DNA from: Balneolaceae bacterium
GTDB taxonomy: Bacteria > Bacteroidota > Rhodothermia > Balneolales > Balneolaceae
Reading direction: 5' to 3'
DNA: 64,000 nucleotides
NCBI GenBank assembly: GCA_017643365.1
Contig: JAEPNO010000006.1
Span: forward strand, 145,825-209,824
Part shown: positions 9,013-20,030 of the stretch, piece by piece
Numbering within the stretch: position 1 is the stretch's first letter
Layout of the letters: each line of letters opens with the position of its first letter
Notes under the pieces: model-generated
What the model was told of the DNA's origin: nothing
Database searches by the model: none
What the model saw: only the letters and a program-made list of their open reading frames with translations
Made by a program: the position numbers and the translations under genes

Positions 9013-10524
9013 ATGAACTCGATTAATAAAAAACTATTCATAATGCTGGTTGCAATGTCAACGGCGTTTACTGCCTGCGACGAAAGTACAACCGGTGGAG
9101 ATACAGAAACAGATACTACAATACCTGAAGTAGTTACTAATACTCAAGGCACTTCCAACGGTAACATGGTAACCATTGCCGAAGTTACTGCCCAACAAGA
9201 TGGCTGGATTGTAATCCATCGATCGAACGCAACAAACGACGGCCCGATGGTGCCCGACATTATTGGTAAAACAATGGTTGATGCCGGTACTAATACCAAC
9301 GTTATGATTCAACTTAACGAAGGCGTATCAAACCAAGAGAAACTGTGGGCGATGCTTCATATAGATGACGGCACTATTGGTGAGTACGAATTTGACGGCC
9401 AAAGCGGATTCGACGGTCCGGTTATTGTAGATGAAAACATTGTGATGACTTCTTTTGAAATCGCACAAACTAATCCAAAAATCACCGTTCAGGATCAGGT
9501 AAATAAGGGAAACATCTTTTCTATGGATGTTGATGCCGCCGAAGCCGGCTGGATTGTAATTCATGCTTCTAACGCTGATAACAGCGGTCCTCAAATCCCA
9601 GAAATTATTGGTAAAACTATGGTGAATGCCGGAATGAATGAAGGCGTGGAGATTAAGGTGGAAGGCGAAATAGCTGCCAACGCAACCTTATACCCAATGC
9701 TTCATTTTGATACCGGAACCATTGGAGAGTATGAATTTGACGGTAATAATGGATTCGACGGACCGGTTCTTGACGGTGCAGATGTAGTAGTTACTTCGTT
9801 TACCGCGCTCGAAAATATGTCGACACTTACCGCAAACGATCAAATGGTAGAGAATAACTCAATTACCGTTGATGTGGATTCCGATACCGATGGTTGGGTA
9901 GTAGTACACCGCTCAAATGCTACCAACGATGGTCCTCAGGTTCCTGAGATTATCGGTAAAGCTCAAATTACTGCCGGTTCAAACACCGACGTACAAATCA
10001 TGTTTAATGATGGAGAGATTGTTGAAGATGGCGAAACCCTATGGCCAATGGTGCATTACGATACCGGCGAAAAAGGTGTGTACGAATTTGATGGTGTTGG
10101 CATTCATGACCAACCAGTTGTTACTGCCAATGGCGTACTAATGACTTCAATTACTGTGATGGGCGCAACAGCACCATCTGTAATGGCTGCTGATCAATCA
10201 GCGATGGACAACATGGTAACTATTGCTGAAGCAATGATGCAGGAAGATGGATTTGTAGTGCTACACCGTGATAACGGTAGCGATGCTCCGGTTGTACCGG
10301 CAAGTATCGGTAAAGCAAAATTGTTTTTAGGTAACAATACTAACATCGAGGTAATGCTTGATGACGGTGAAACATTGCAGGCAGGAGAGAAGGTTTGGGC
10401 AATGTTACATATCGATAACGGAACAACTGGTGCCTATGAGTTTGACGGTTCAGCTGAATCGAATGACCCACCGGTTTTCAACGAATCGAATAATGTTGTA
10501 ATGGTTCAGTTTACTGTTCAATAA
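9013..10524 (+). CDS. Lipoprotein with four DUF7282-like repeats
   Basis: 503 residues. Signal peptide with lipobox TAFTAC (Cys22), an acidic Thr/Glu linker, then four tandem repeats of about 110 residues. Each runs GWIVIHRSNATNDGP (or GFVVLHRDNGSDAP), a pattern IIGK...AG, then WAMLHIDDGTIGEYEFDG. The units resemble DUF7282, known from surface proteins of haloarchaea and some bacteria; the function is unknown. Very acidic, few lysines, consistent with a cell-surface protein in saline habitat. It has its own terminator at 10548-10580. Confidence 0.8.
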   Translation: MNSINKKLFIMLVAMSTAFTACDESTTGGDTETDTTIPEVVTNTQGTSNGNMVTIAEVTAQQDGWIVIHRSNATNDGPMVPDIIGKTMVDAGTNTNVMIQLNEGVSNQEKLWAMLHIDDGTIGEYEFDGQSGFDGPVIVDENIVMTSFEIAQTNPKITVQDQVNKGNIFSMDVDAAEAGWIVIHASNADNSGPQIPEIIGKTMVNAGMNEGVEIKVEGEIAANATLYPMLHFDTGTIGEYEFDGNNGFDGPVLDGADVVVTSFTALENMSTLTANDQMVENNSITVDVDSDTDGWVVVHRSNATNDGPQVPEIIGKAQITAGSNTDVQIMFNDGEIVEDGETLWPMVHYDTGEKGVYEFDGVGIHDQPVVTANGVLMTSITVMGATAPSVMAADQSAMDNMVTIAEAMMQEDGFVVLHRDNGSDAPVVPASIGKAKLFLGNNTNIEVMLDDGETLQAGEKVWAMLHIDNGTTGAYEFDGSAESNDPPVFNESNNVVMVQFTVQ

Positions 10525-10547
10525 GAATAGTAAATGTCCTAAAATAG

Positions 10548-10580
10548 CCCGCACTGGATGATATCTGGTGTGGGTTTTTT
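10548..10580 (+). terminator. Rho-independent terminator of the repeat lipoprotein
   Basis: Stem CCCGCAC/GTGTGGG (one G-U pair), loop about 13 nt, then six T. The T-run overlaps by two bases the stop codon of the convergent desaturase-family gene. Confidence 0.75.
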
Positions 10581-11406
10581 ATTTCTGAGTCTTATCAAAA
10601 GGCATTTTGAACAAATCGGATAAGCGCTGTTCTTCATCGGGCGCGTATTCTTCTAAGCCTAGCTGAATCTTGTGCTGATCTTTTCTGATGCGAAGCGTGC
10701 GTAGCATCCGATCCCAAAAAGTAAAGATGGTGCCGTAATTAGAATCCGTTTCGAGTTGATAGTTCGAATGATGCACTTTGTGGATGGATGGAGTTACAAT
10801 AAATTGCCTTAGCCAGCGATCCATTTTCTCGGGGATTTGAATATTTGCATGATGAAATTGAATCACTCCAATGGCGATGATTTCGTACGCGAGTAACTCC
10901 CACAAATGCATGCCGAGCGCAATCAATACAAAAATGCGGAAGATCGAAGAAAGTATGATCTCACCGATATGAAAGCGTGTTGCCGTGGATACATCCATAA
11001 AAGGATCGGCGTGATGCACTTTGTGAAAGCGCCATAAAAACGGAACTTTGTGATTGATTCGATGCCACAGGTACATCCACAAATCGAATAAGAGAATTAC
11101 ACCAATGAGCCGCGCCCAAGTTGGGATGCCGGGCATAACAGTATCAAGCCAGTTAAACAATCCAACATTCTGATCACTTGCCCAAACCGTTGCCCACAGC
11201 CACAAACCACTAAACAGCGCTACAATCACCATTGCGTTCACCGCGCCCACGGCTAAATTGCGAACAAAGTGTTTGGTCCGGGTATCTTTTTTCTGTTGAT
11301 AAAAATCGAAGAAAGGATGCATGCTTTCGTACACGCCCAATAAAATGAGTCCGCCTAAAGAAACGGCAACTTGGGTACCGGATAATATGTCGATTACAGC
11401 CTGCAT
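10579..11406 (-). CDS. Sterol desaturase / fatty acid hydroxylase family protein
   Basis: About 275 residues from the ATG at 11406 (MQAVIDILSG); an ATG at 11472 would add 22 residues. Four to five membrane helices and the His clusters of the di-iron hydroxylase family: LWHRINH, FHKVHHAD, QFHHANIQIP and HKVHHSN. The family uses O2 and a di-iron centre to hydroxylate or desaturate lipids or carotenoids; the substrate here is unknown. Single gene, convergent with the repeat lipoprotein, divergent from the next gene. Confidence 0.88.
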   Translation of the reverse strand: MQAVIDILSGTQVAVSLGGLILLGVYESMHPFFDFYQQKKDTRTKHFVRNLAVGAVNAMVIVALFSGLWLWATVWASDQNVGLFNWLDTVMPGIPTWARLIGVILLFDLWMYLWHRINHKVPFLWRFHKVHHADPFMDVSTATRFHIGEIILSSIFRIFVLIALGMHLWELLAYEIIAIGVIQFHHANIQIPEKMDRWLRQFIVTPSIHKVHHSNYQLETDSNYGTIFTFWDRMLRTLRIRKDQHKIQLGLEEYAPDEEQRLSDLFKMPFDKTQK

Positions 11407-11585
11407 CGAAAAAGGTTGAATTGAAAAATTTAAAGTACAGCTTGTTCCTTTTGTGCTACAACTTGTCATCATAAGTAGTTCCTATCCGGGTTATCGAGTA
11501 CATCAAATATCAGATTGGAACAAAACACGCCTGGTTCCCATTTATATAAGTGAAGTTGAATAAAAACAGCAACAAAAATTACATT

Positions 11586-12152
11586 ATGTATACCGACAGA
11601 ATTAAAGATTATACAACAGAATTATATAATTACAACAAGCATTTATTAAGCGCAGTAAGAACGCAAAAGAGTTCTGATGCAATCAAAAACACAAAAGCAG
11701 TAACATTATTAAACGATATCGACATTGCGTTAACCAATCAATTAAATACAATGGAAAGTTTCGATGATTTATTAAATGAATCGAAAATGGATCAGTTTAA
11801 AGAGAACGCAGCACGAGTACTCGGCACCATAGCCGGAAGCATTGGCAATATCCGAGAAGATGCCGTATCGAAGATGATTCGCGATAATTACACCGCACTG
11901 AGCATGACCGCCAGCGGTTACACCATGTTAAACACGTTAGCCATCAGCAATAAGAACGATGAGTTGGCGAATTTTGCAGCCGACAGTTTAGAGCGAATGG
12001 CACAGTTGATTACCGAAACAAGCAAGGTGTTGCCGTTTGTAGTAGCCGATGAGCTGGTAGAAGATCAAGAAGAAGCGAATCGCATTGGTGAGCAATCGAT
12101 GAAAGAAACGCAACTGGCCTGGAAGCCGGAACATCTTTTTGAAGGCGAATAA
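11586..12152 (+). CDS. Helical hypothetical protein, 188 aa
   Basis: From the ATG at 11586 (MYTDRIKDYTTELYNYNK); a GTG at 11550 would add 12 Lys/Asn-rich residues. The predicted fold is all-alpha, with several amphipathic helices and no signal peptide, which faintly recalls ferritin-like bundles, but I see no metal-ligand pattern and recognise no family. A clear terminator follows, so it is a single-gene unit. Confidence 0.7.
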   Translation: MYTDRIKDYTTELYNYNKHLLSAVRTQKSSDAIKNTKAVTLLNDIDIALTNQLNTMESFDDLLNESKMDQFKENAARVLGTIAGSIGNIREDAVSKMIRDNYTALSMTASGYTMLNTLAISNKNDELANFAADSLERMAQLITETSKVLPFVVADELVEDQEEANRIGEQSMKETQLAWKPEHLFEGE

Positions 12153-12185
12153 TACTATACCGACCAAATACTAAATTTGGCCACG

Positions 12186-12210
12186 CCCCGGTTAGCGTCG
12201 GGGTTTTTTT
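12186..12210 (+). terminator. Rho-independent terminator
   Basis: Stem CCCCG/CGGGG, loop of 8 nt, then seven T. It ends the transcript of the helical hypothetical gene at 11586-12152. Confidence 0.8.
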
Positions 12211-12344
12211 ATGCGCGATAAATCTGTCAGCACAAAAAGATTGGCTCAATATTTGTCAAAACAATGCAGAACAGTTGAACCACCTTTGGTTAAAGGTTAA
12301 CTTTAAGGCTGTTTGAATAAATAATATCCACTCCAAGCGAGATT

Positions 12345-15731
<3,387 letters not shown>

Positions 15732-15767
15732 GGAATTACGATTTACGAATTCCGAGATAATAATTAC

Positions 15768-15808
15768 GAATTAAGGTGAGCGCTGCGAAGTGTTCACCTT
15801 TTTTTGTT
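15768..15808. repeat. 41-bp direct repeat, left border of CBASS island
   Basis: Begins GAATTAAGGTGAGCGCTGCG. The copy at 19780-19820 matches at 39 of 41 positions. Together they bracket capP through the E2 gene, roughly 4.0 kb. The repeat contains the hairpin described as a terminator at 15773-15805. Confidence 0.85.
15773..15805 (+). terminator. Terminator after secA (GCGA-loop hairpin)
   Basis: A 12-bp stem AAGGTGAGCGCT/AGTGTTCACCTT, with two G-U pairs in RNA, closes a GCGA loop of the stable GNRA class and is followed by a T-run. It ends secA transcription and is the left copy of the repeat that flanks the CBASS island. Confidence 0.8.
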
Positions 15809-15810
15809 GG

Positions 15811-15829
15811 GTCAATTCATGAATTGGCC
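15811..15829. repeat. Palindrome GTCAATTCATGAATTGGCC, copy 2
   Basis: Same family as 5415-5434 and 19866-19884. It lies 2 nt after the 41-bp left border repeat of the CBASS island. Confidence 0.65.
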
Positions 15830-15903
15830 TTGTACTGGAGTTCCATTTCTTATTTCCAAAATGGAGCATAAATTGCATTGATATCTGCGTTTGAGCTATT
15901 GAA

Positions 15904-16728
15904 TTAAATTAAATCTTCAGGATCATCTAAAGCAGAAAGTAAAACCATAACAGTATTGTTATACCCCAATTTAAAAACGGATTCATTACAACGGATACTT
16001 ACTCTCATATTTTGATAGTATTCATTCAATTCTACAATTTGATCATTAATATCATAACCTAATGGTTTTGCTAAAAGTCTTGTTACTGAGCCTTGTTCAG
16101 GAGCATACCAACCTTGCAAATAGGGATGTTTGTTATATTGTTTCATTAATCCAGATCGAATCTCATACTTTATTTTTTGGGTACTTCCATCAAATATGAT
16201 TAATGAACAGCACAAATCAGTCAGCTCAACAAATCTAAAAGCACATGACAGTAAAGAAATGCCGAAAATGTTACCCAAATTTGATAAACTTGAATATGTT
16301 AATTCAAGATTTTCAATTTCTTTCTTAAACAATCCAACGGGTGCTAAAAAATTTATAGCAAATTTGTCAGCCTCTCTCTCTATGACACTATTTGACTGAA
16401 ATTCAGCTTTTGATTTCAAAAGACCACCATTCCTGATCATTTCTGCGTGATGCTGAACCAATGAAATATGTCCAAGTTCATGTGCTACAGTAAACCTTCT
16501 AAAGTTTTCATTCCACATTTGCGAAGTATTTAAAGCTATGGTGAATTTAATTCCATTAATAGTCATGCAGGTTGCAGAAAAATCATCTCCAAAATCATTT
16601 TCAACTAAATCATGTCCTAAGTCAAATACTAACTGTGTAATGTCACCAATTGGTGACATTAGATTTATTCCTGCCTCTTCCCGTAAATTTTTAGCCGCTG
16701 AAATTAATTCTAAATCCTTGTAGCTCAC
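15904..16728 (-). CDS. capP: CapP-like ImmA/IrrE zinc metallopeptidase
   Basis: 274 residues. The ImmA/IrrE motif HELGH (83-87) sits in RFTVAHELGHISLVQHH, with the downstream ligand segment EREADKFAINFLAP (117-130). A C-terminal region of about 110 residues may be the sensor. In CBASS, CapP is a zinc peptidase that cleaves its partner repressor CapH when single-stranded DNA is sensed, linking expression to DNA damage. The assignment rests on the HTH partner and the divergent CBASS operon. The GTG start overlaps the capH stop by 1 nt (TAGTG). Confidence 0.85.
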   Translation of the reverse strand: MSYKDLELISAAKNLREEAGINLMSPIGDITQLVFDLGHDLVENDFGDDFSATCMTINGIKFTIALNTSQMWNENFRRFTVAHELGHISLVQHHAEMIRNGGLLKSKAEFQSNSVIEREADKFAINFLAPVGLFKKEIENLELTYSSLSNLGNIFGISLLSCAFRFVELTDLCCSLIIFDGSTQKIKYEIRSGLMKQYNKHPYLQGWYAPEQGSVTRLLAKPLGYDINDQIVELNEYYQNMRVSIRCNESVFKLGYNNTVMVLLSALDDPEDLI

Positions 16729-17039
16729 TATTCTTTCATTCTTTTAGCAATTTCGTTTAATGCTCTTATAGATTCCGGACTCATTCCTTTGAGATTTCGC
16801 ATGAGCATATTTTTTTCAAAATTCTCTTCACCTTCTTTACCAACAAGTTCCTCTCTATTTACTTCTAGTATTGAACACATCTTTTCGATTGTTTTAGGTG
16901 TGGGTTGTCTAGCTCCGCTCTCAAATTGAGATACTGCAGCCTGTGAAAGATTAAGTTTTTTTGCAAAATCACCTTGTTTAATATTTCTAGATTCACGGAT
17001 TTGTTTAATGTTTTCACCTAGATAGAAGGATTTTTTCAT
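16728..17039 (-). CDS. capH: CapH-like XRE-family repressor
   Basis: 103 residues. Helix-turn-helix of the XRE/Cro type at about 8-65 (GENIKQIRESRNIKQGDFAK, then LSQAAVSQFESG), followed by a short acidic linker and a C-terminal helix likely to dimerise and to carry the cleavage site. It would repress the divergent CBASS operon, and perhaps itself, through TGTTAA/TTAACA sites directly upstream of its ATG. CapP cleavage would relieve repression. Confidence 0.86.
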   Translation of the reverse strand: MKKSFYLGENIKQIRESRNIKQGDFAKKLNLSQAAVSQFESGARQPTPKTIEKMCSILEVNREELVGKEGEENFEKNMLMRNLKGMSPESIRALNEIAKRMKE

Positions 17040-17090
17040 TTTAACATAAAGTGTTAAATTTTAATTACAATAATTGTTAAATTTAACAAT
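17038..17090. promoter_or_regulatory. Putative CapH operator region
   Basis: ATTGTTAAATTTAACAAT (17073-17090) is a perfect 18-bp palindrome. A second arrangement, TTAACA-TAAAG-TGTTAA, lies at 17042-17057, so TGTTAA half-sites repeat across the divergent gap. The first site abuts the capH ATG and the second lies 28 nt before the DUF2188 start, well placed to control both directions. Confidence 0.7.
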
Positions 17091-17118
17091 CAATGAATTA
17101 ACTACAAATTTAAATATC

Positions 17119-17319
17119 ATGAAATCAACACATGTAGTACCAGCAAAACAAGGTGGATGGAACGTAAAAGCTGGAAACAGCCAACGAGCATCAGCCCACT
17201 TTGATACAAAACAACAGGCCATAGATAGAGGAAGAGAAATTAGCCGGAACAAAAACTCTGAGTTCTTCATCCATGGCAAAAACGGACAAATTCAAAAACC
17301 GAGACAGCCACGGAAATGA
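17119..17319 (+). CDS. DUF2188 protein leading the CBASS operon
   Basis: 66 residues (MKSTHVVPAKQGGWNVKAGN and on), matching DUF2188 over its whole length: THVVP, GGWNVKAG, an Arg/Ala strand, the helix FDTKQQAIDRGREISR and a final FFIHGKNGQIQ hairpin. The family has no known function and is small, basic and soluble. It is the first gene after the putative CapH operator, and its stop overlaps the capV start as ATGA, so the two are translationally coupled. It is not a described CBASS component. Confidence 0.85.
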   Translation: MKSTHVVPAKQGGWNVKAGNSQRASAHFDTKQQAIDRGREISRNKNSEFFIHGKNGQIQKPRQPRK

Positions 17320-18347
17320 TCCAAGACGAACAAAAGGTTAATGGACATGAAAGGAGCTCTAGTACTTCAAGTCCGAAAAAAACTTTCAAAATATTATCGA
17401 TTGACGGTGGAGGAATAAAAGGGTTGTACCCCGCCAGAATTCTTCAACATATTGAAGAGAGGTTCCAAACTAGAATTGCAGATCAGTTCGATATGATCTG
17501 TGGGACATCAACAGGAGGGTTAATTGCTTTAGGGCTATCTATTGGCAAGCCCGCCTCCAACATTGTGAAACTGTATCAAGAGAAGGGACAATTAATTTTT
17601 CCTGAGCCGAAAAATAGATTTAGAAGAGTGATTCAAAAAGTTAATCAGTTAGTAGGAAAGGGTAAATATGATAAAGATGAACTGGAAAAGGCTCTTCATG
17701 ATTTTTTTGGAAACAAAACACTTTCAGAAGCCAAAACATATTTAAATATCCCTAGCTACAATCTAACAATTGGGCAACCCAGAGTCTTTAAAAAACCTCA
17801 CGTTGAAGGAGGCCTTTTCAAAGATGAGACTATAACAATGGTTGATGCTGCGCTGGCTACCTCTGCAGCTCCCAGCTATTTACCTATCCATCAAATCAAT
17901 AGCGCCCTTTATTGTGATGGTGGCATGTGGGCAAACAATCCTTCTTTAACGGGACTTATTGAGGCTTTAGATTATTTCGTCGGAGAGGATAAAGAGTACG
18001 ATTCGTACAGTATTCTTTCTTTACCAACGATTTCAAACCCAACTGGATGGGCTGGAAAAGCATCAAAGAATATGTCTTTAAAAGATTGGGGCGGTAAAAT
18101 TCTTGACCCATCAATGGAAGGACAATCTTATTTCACTGATTTCATGACAAGAAAGATAGTGAAACACACAAAAGCACCGGGACAATATTACCGGGTTAGC
18201 CAGCCAAATTTATCGGCTGAGCATATATCAATGATCGCTCTAGATAATACAAGCGAATCCGCTTTAAAACTTTTGACCGAGTTTGGCGATCAAACCGCTG
18301 CTGATCTTATCAGTAAGGGACAGCTAAATAATTATATAACTATATGA
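17316..18347 (+). CDS. capV: CapV, patatin-like phospholipase effector of CBASS
   Basis: 343 residues. Oxyanion hole DGGGIKG (30-36), nucleophile elbow GTSTGG with Ser65, and the dyad Asp201 in YCDGGMWANNPS, so the patatin Ser-Asp dyad is complete. In CBASS, CapV is switched on by a cyclic dinucleotide (3',3'-cGAMP in known cases) and degrades membrane phospholipids, killing the infected cell. A C-terminal region of about 120 residues probably binds the signal. Coupled to DUF2188 upstream; 12 nt before the CD-NTase. Confidence 0.93.
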   Translation: MIQDEQKVNGHERSSSTSSPKKTFKILSIDGGGIKGLYPARILQHIEERFQTRIADQFDMICGTSTGGLIALGLSIGKPASNIVKLYQEKGQLIFPEPKNRFRRVIQKVNQLVGKGKYDKDELEKALHDFFGNKTLSEAKTYLNIPSYNLTIGQPRVFKKPHVEGGLFKDETITMVDAALATSAAPSYLPIHQINSALYCDGGMWANNPSLTGLIEALDYFVGEDKEYDSYSILSLPTISNPTGWAGKASKNMSLKDWGGKILDPSMEGQSYFTDFMTRKIVKHTKAPGQYYRVSQPNLSAEHISMIALDNTSESALKLLTEFGDQTAADLISKGQLNNYITI

Positions 18348-18359
18348 GAGGAAAAGTAA

Positions 18360-19355
18360 ATGGCTAACTGTCATAATCTCTTTTCGGATTTTAATGATGA
18401 TCTGAAAATCACAAAAACAAAAAATAATAACCTGATGACTTCAAAAGATAACATCAGGGAAACGATTAAAAAATGGTTCAAAGAAAATCATCCTGAGTAT
18501 AAACCTGAATTTTATATTCAAGGATCGAAAAAGCTAGGAACCTTAATACGAACTAAAGAAGACACCTGTGATCTAGATGATGGTGCATATTTCAAAAGAG
18601 AGATAGGAGTTTCTGGTACTACACTTCAGAATTGGATTTATGAAGCTGTAAAAGATATAACTAATGCTAAGGTAGTACACAAAGCAAAATGTATACGAGT
18701 CATCTATGCAAGTGATTACCATATCGATATTCCCATATACTATTTTCCAGAAGATGAAGACCATCCTCAGCTTGCTGTAAAAAATTCAGATTTGGAAGAA
18801 AGTGACCCTAAGGATTTCGTCGATTGGTTCAGATATATGAAAACCGATCAATTAGTTCGTGTAATCAAATTTCTAAAAGCTTGGGGTGATCATCTTCGCA
18901 ATAAAATGCCTAGTGGGCTTGCATTTACTGTTCTAGCTGAAAAGAATCACGTAAATGATGATCGTGACGACATCAGTCTATATGAAACTCTAAAAGCAAT
19001 CAGATCACATTTAAAAAATGATTTTAAATGTGTAATGCCAACAGTTCCATATGATGATCTTTTCTCTGAATATGATCAGGTTAGAAAGGATAATTTTTTT
19101 GACAGACTTGATGCTTTTATTGATGATGCAAAAAAGGCGATAAAAGATGAGGACAATCAATACAAAGCTTCAAAATATTGGAAGAAACATCTAGGGAAAA
19201 GATTTCCCGAAGGAAAAGATGAACATCTAGAAAACTTACTTACTGCTGCTGCTCTACTCAAAAAAGGGAATGCGGGCACTGATAAAGAAGGGAGAATTCG
19301 TACTAAAGATGAGACCAAAATTCATAACAAACCACATCGTTTTTATGGAGAATAA
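18360..19355 (+). CDS. CD-NTase (cGAS/DncV-like nucleotidyltransferase)
   Basis: 331 residues. Pol-beta-type active site: GS at 55-56 in FYIQGSKKLGT, Asp71/Asp73 in CDLDDGAYF and the third Asp123 in YHIDIPIYYF. This is the signal-making enzyme of CBASS, forming a cyclic di- or trinucleotide on infection; the product cannot be read from sequence, though CapV partnership suggests a cyclic dinucleotide. The tail RFYGE is exposed-looking and is where the E2 partner is expected to act. The last 11 nt overlap the E2 gene. Confidence 0.92.
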   Translation: MANCHNLFSDFNDDLKITKTKNNNLMTSKDNIRETIKKWFKENHPEYKPEFYIQGSKKLGTLIRTKEDTCDLDDGAYFKREIGVSGTTLQNWIYEAVKDITNAKVVHKAKCIRVIYASDYHIDIPIYYFPEDEDHPQLAVKNSDLEESDPKDFVDWFRYMKTDQLVRVIKFLKAWGDHLRNKMPSGLAFTVLAEKNHVNDDRDDISLYETLKAIRSHLKNDFKCVMPTVPYDDLFSEYDQVRKDNFFDRLDAFIDDAKKAIKDEDNQYKASKYWKKHLGKRFPEGKDEHLENLLTAAALLKKGNAGTDKEGRIRTKDETKIHNKPHRFYGE

Positions 19356-19767
19356 GCTGCCATTAATTCGAAAAACTGGTTTTGAATTACGGTACCAATA
19401 CGAAAAGAGTATAATTGAGGAAGAGTTTCCTTTCCTCAGTTGTACTTTTACTTCAACAGAAATGAAAGTAAGAGGTGTTTTCTCACCTACATTGACGTCA
19501 AATAAATATGATGTACTAATACGGTTTAATGCAGTAGAGCAACCTGAGGCATTCATTTTGAGCCCAACAATTAACTATAATTCGGACATTCATGTTTACC
19601 GAAATGGTTCACTATGTCTACACTATCCGAATGATATGTCTTGGTCAAAAAATGATTTACTTGCTTATACTATAATTCCCTGGATTTCAGAATGGTTGGT
19701 TTATTATGAATTATATCAATACTACAATAAATGGAAAGGGCCTGAAAAATTACATGAATTACTATAA
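19345..19767 (+). CDS. E2-like conjugating protein of single-E2 CBASS
   Basis: 140 residues from the ATG at 19345 (MENKLPLIRKTG). A ubiquitin-conjugating (E2) fold without an E1 part. The active-site stretch DIHVYRNGSLCLHYPND carries the candidate catalytic Cys91. A lone E2 defines the short form of type II CBASS; in a studied Serratia system the E2 processes and conjugates the CD-NTase C-terminus to regulate it. No E1, JAB peptidase or ubiquitin-like protein is present. It starts inside the CD-NTase gene and is followed by a terminator. Confidence 0.87.
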   Translation: MENKLPLIRKTGFELRYQYEKSIIEEEFPFLSCTFTSTEMKVRGVFSPTLTSNKYDVLIRFNAVEQPEAFILSPTINYNSDIHVYRNGSLCLHYPNDMSWSKNDLLAYTIIPWISEWLVYYELYQYYNKWKGPEKLHELL

Positions 19768-19779
19768 TTTTGAGACATT

Positions 19780-19820
19780 GAATTAAGGTGGGCGCTGCGA
19801 AGTGTTCACCTTATTTTGTT
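19780..19820. repeat. 41-bp direct repeat, right border of CBASS island
   Basis: Begins GAATTAAGGTGGGCGCTGCG; differs from 15768-15808 at two of 41 positions. It starts 12 nt after the E2 stop and contains the hairpin terminator at 19785-19818. Confidence 0.85.
19785..19818 (+). terminator. Terminator of the CBASS operon
   Basis: Stem AAGGTGGGCGCT/AGTGTTCACCTT with G-U pairs, GCGA loop, then ATTTT. It is nearly the same sequence as the secA terminator at 15773-15805. The T-run is interrupted by one A. Confidence 0.75.
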
Positions 19821-19827
19821 ACCCCAA

Positions 19828-19940
19828 TTCCTTACTTTTTACACAGGCTGGAGCTACGGAACGAGGTCAATTCACGAATTGGCCCTCATCGATTACGATT
19901 TCCTTACTTTTTACACAGCCCGAGAGCTAAGGAACGAGGT
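19828..19940. repeat. Two direct repeats plus palindrome, between CBASS island and ROK gene
   Basis: TTCCTTACTTTTTACACAG heads both units (19828-19867 and 19900-19940), and each ends GGAACGAGGT. Unit 2 has inverted ends TTCCTTA/TAAGGAA. Between them at 19866-19884 lies copy 3 of the CAATTCACGAATTGG palindrome. A frame reads across this stretch (19816-20052) but is judged spurious. Confidence 0.65.
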
Positions 19941-20030
19941 TAAATATCTGAATGATTCCCGAAGATTTAACATTGGATATTTGCACGCATTCCTTATGTT
20001 TGAAGCCCATGTTACCAAATTGTTAAGCCA

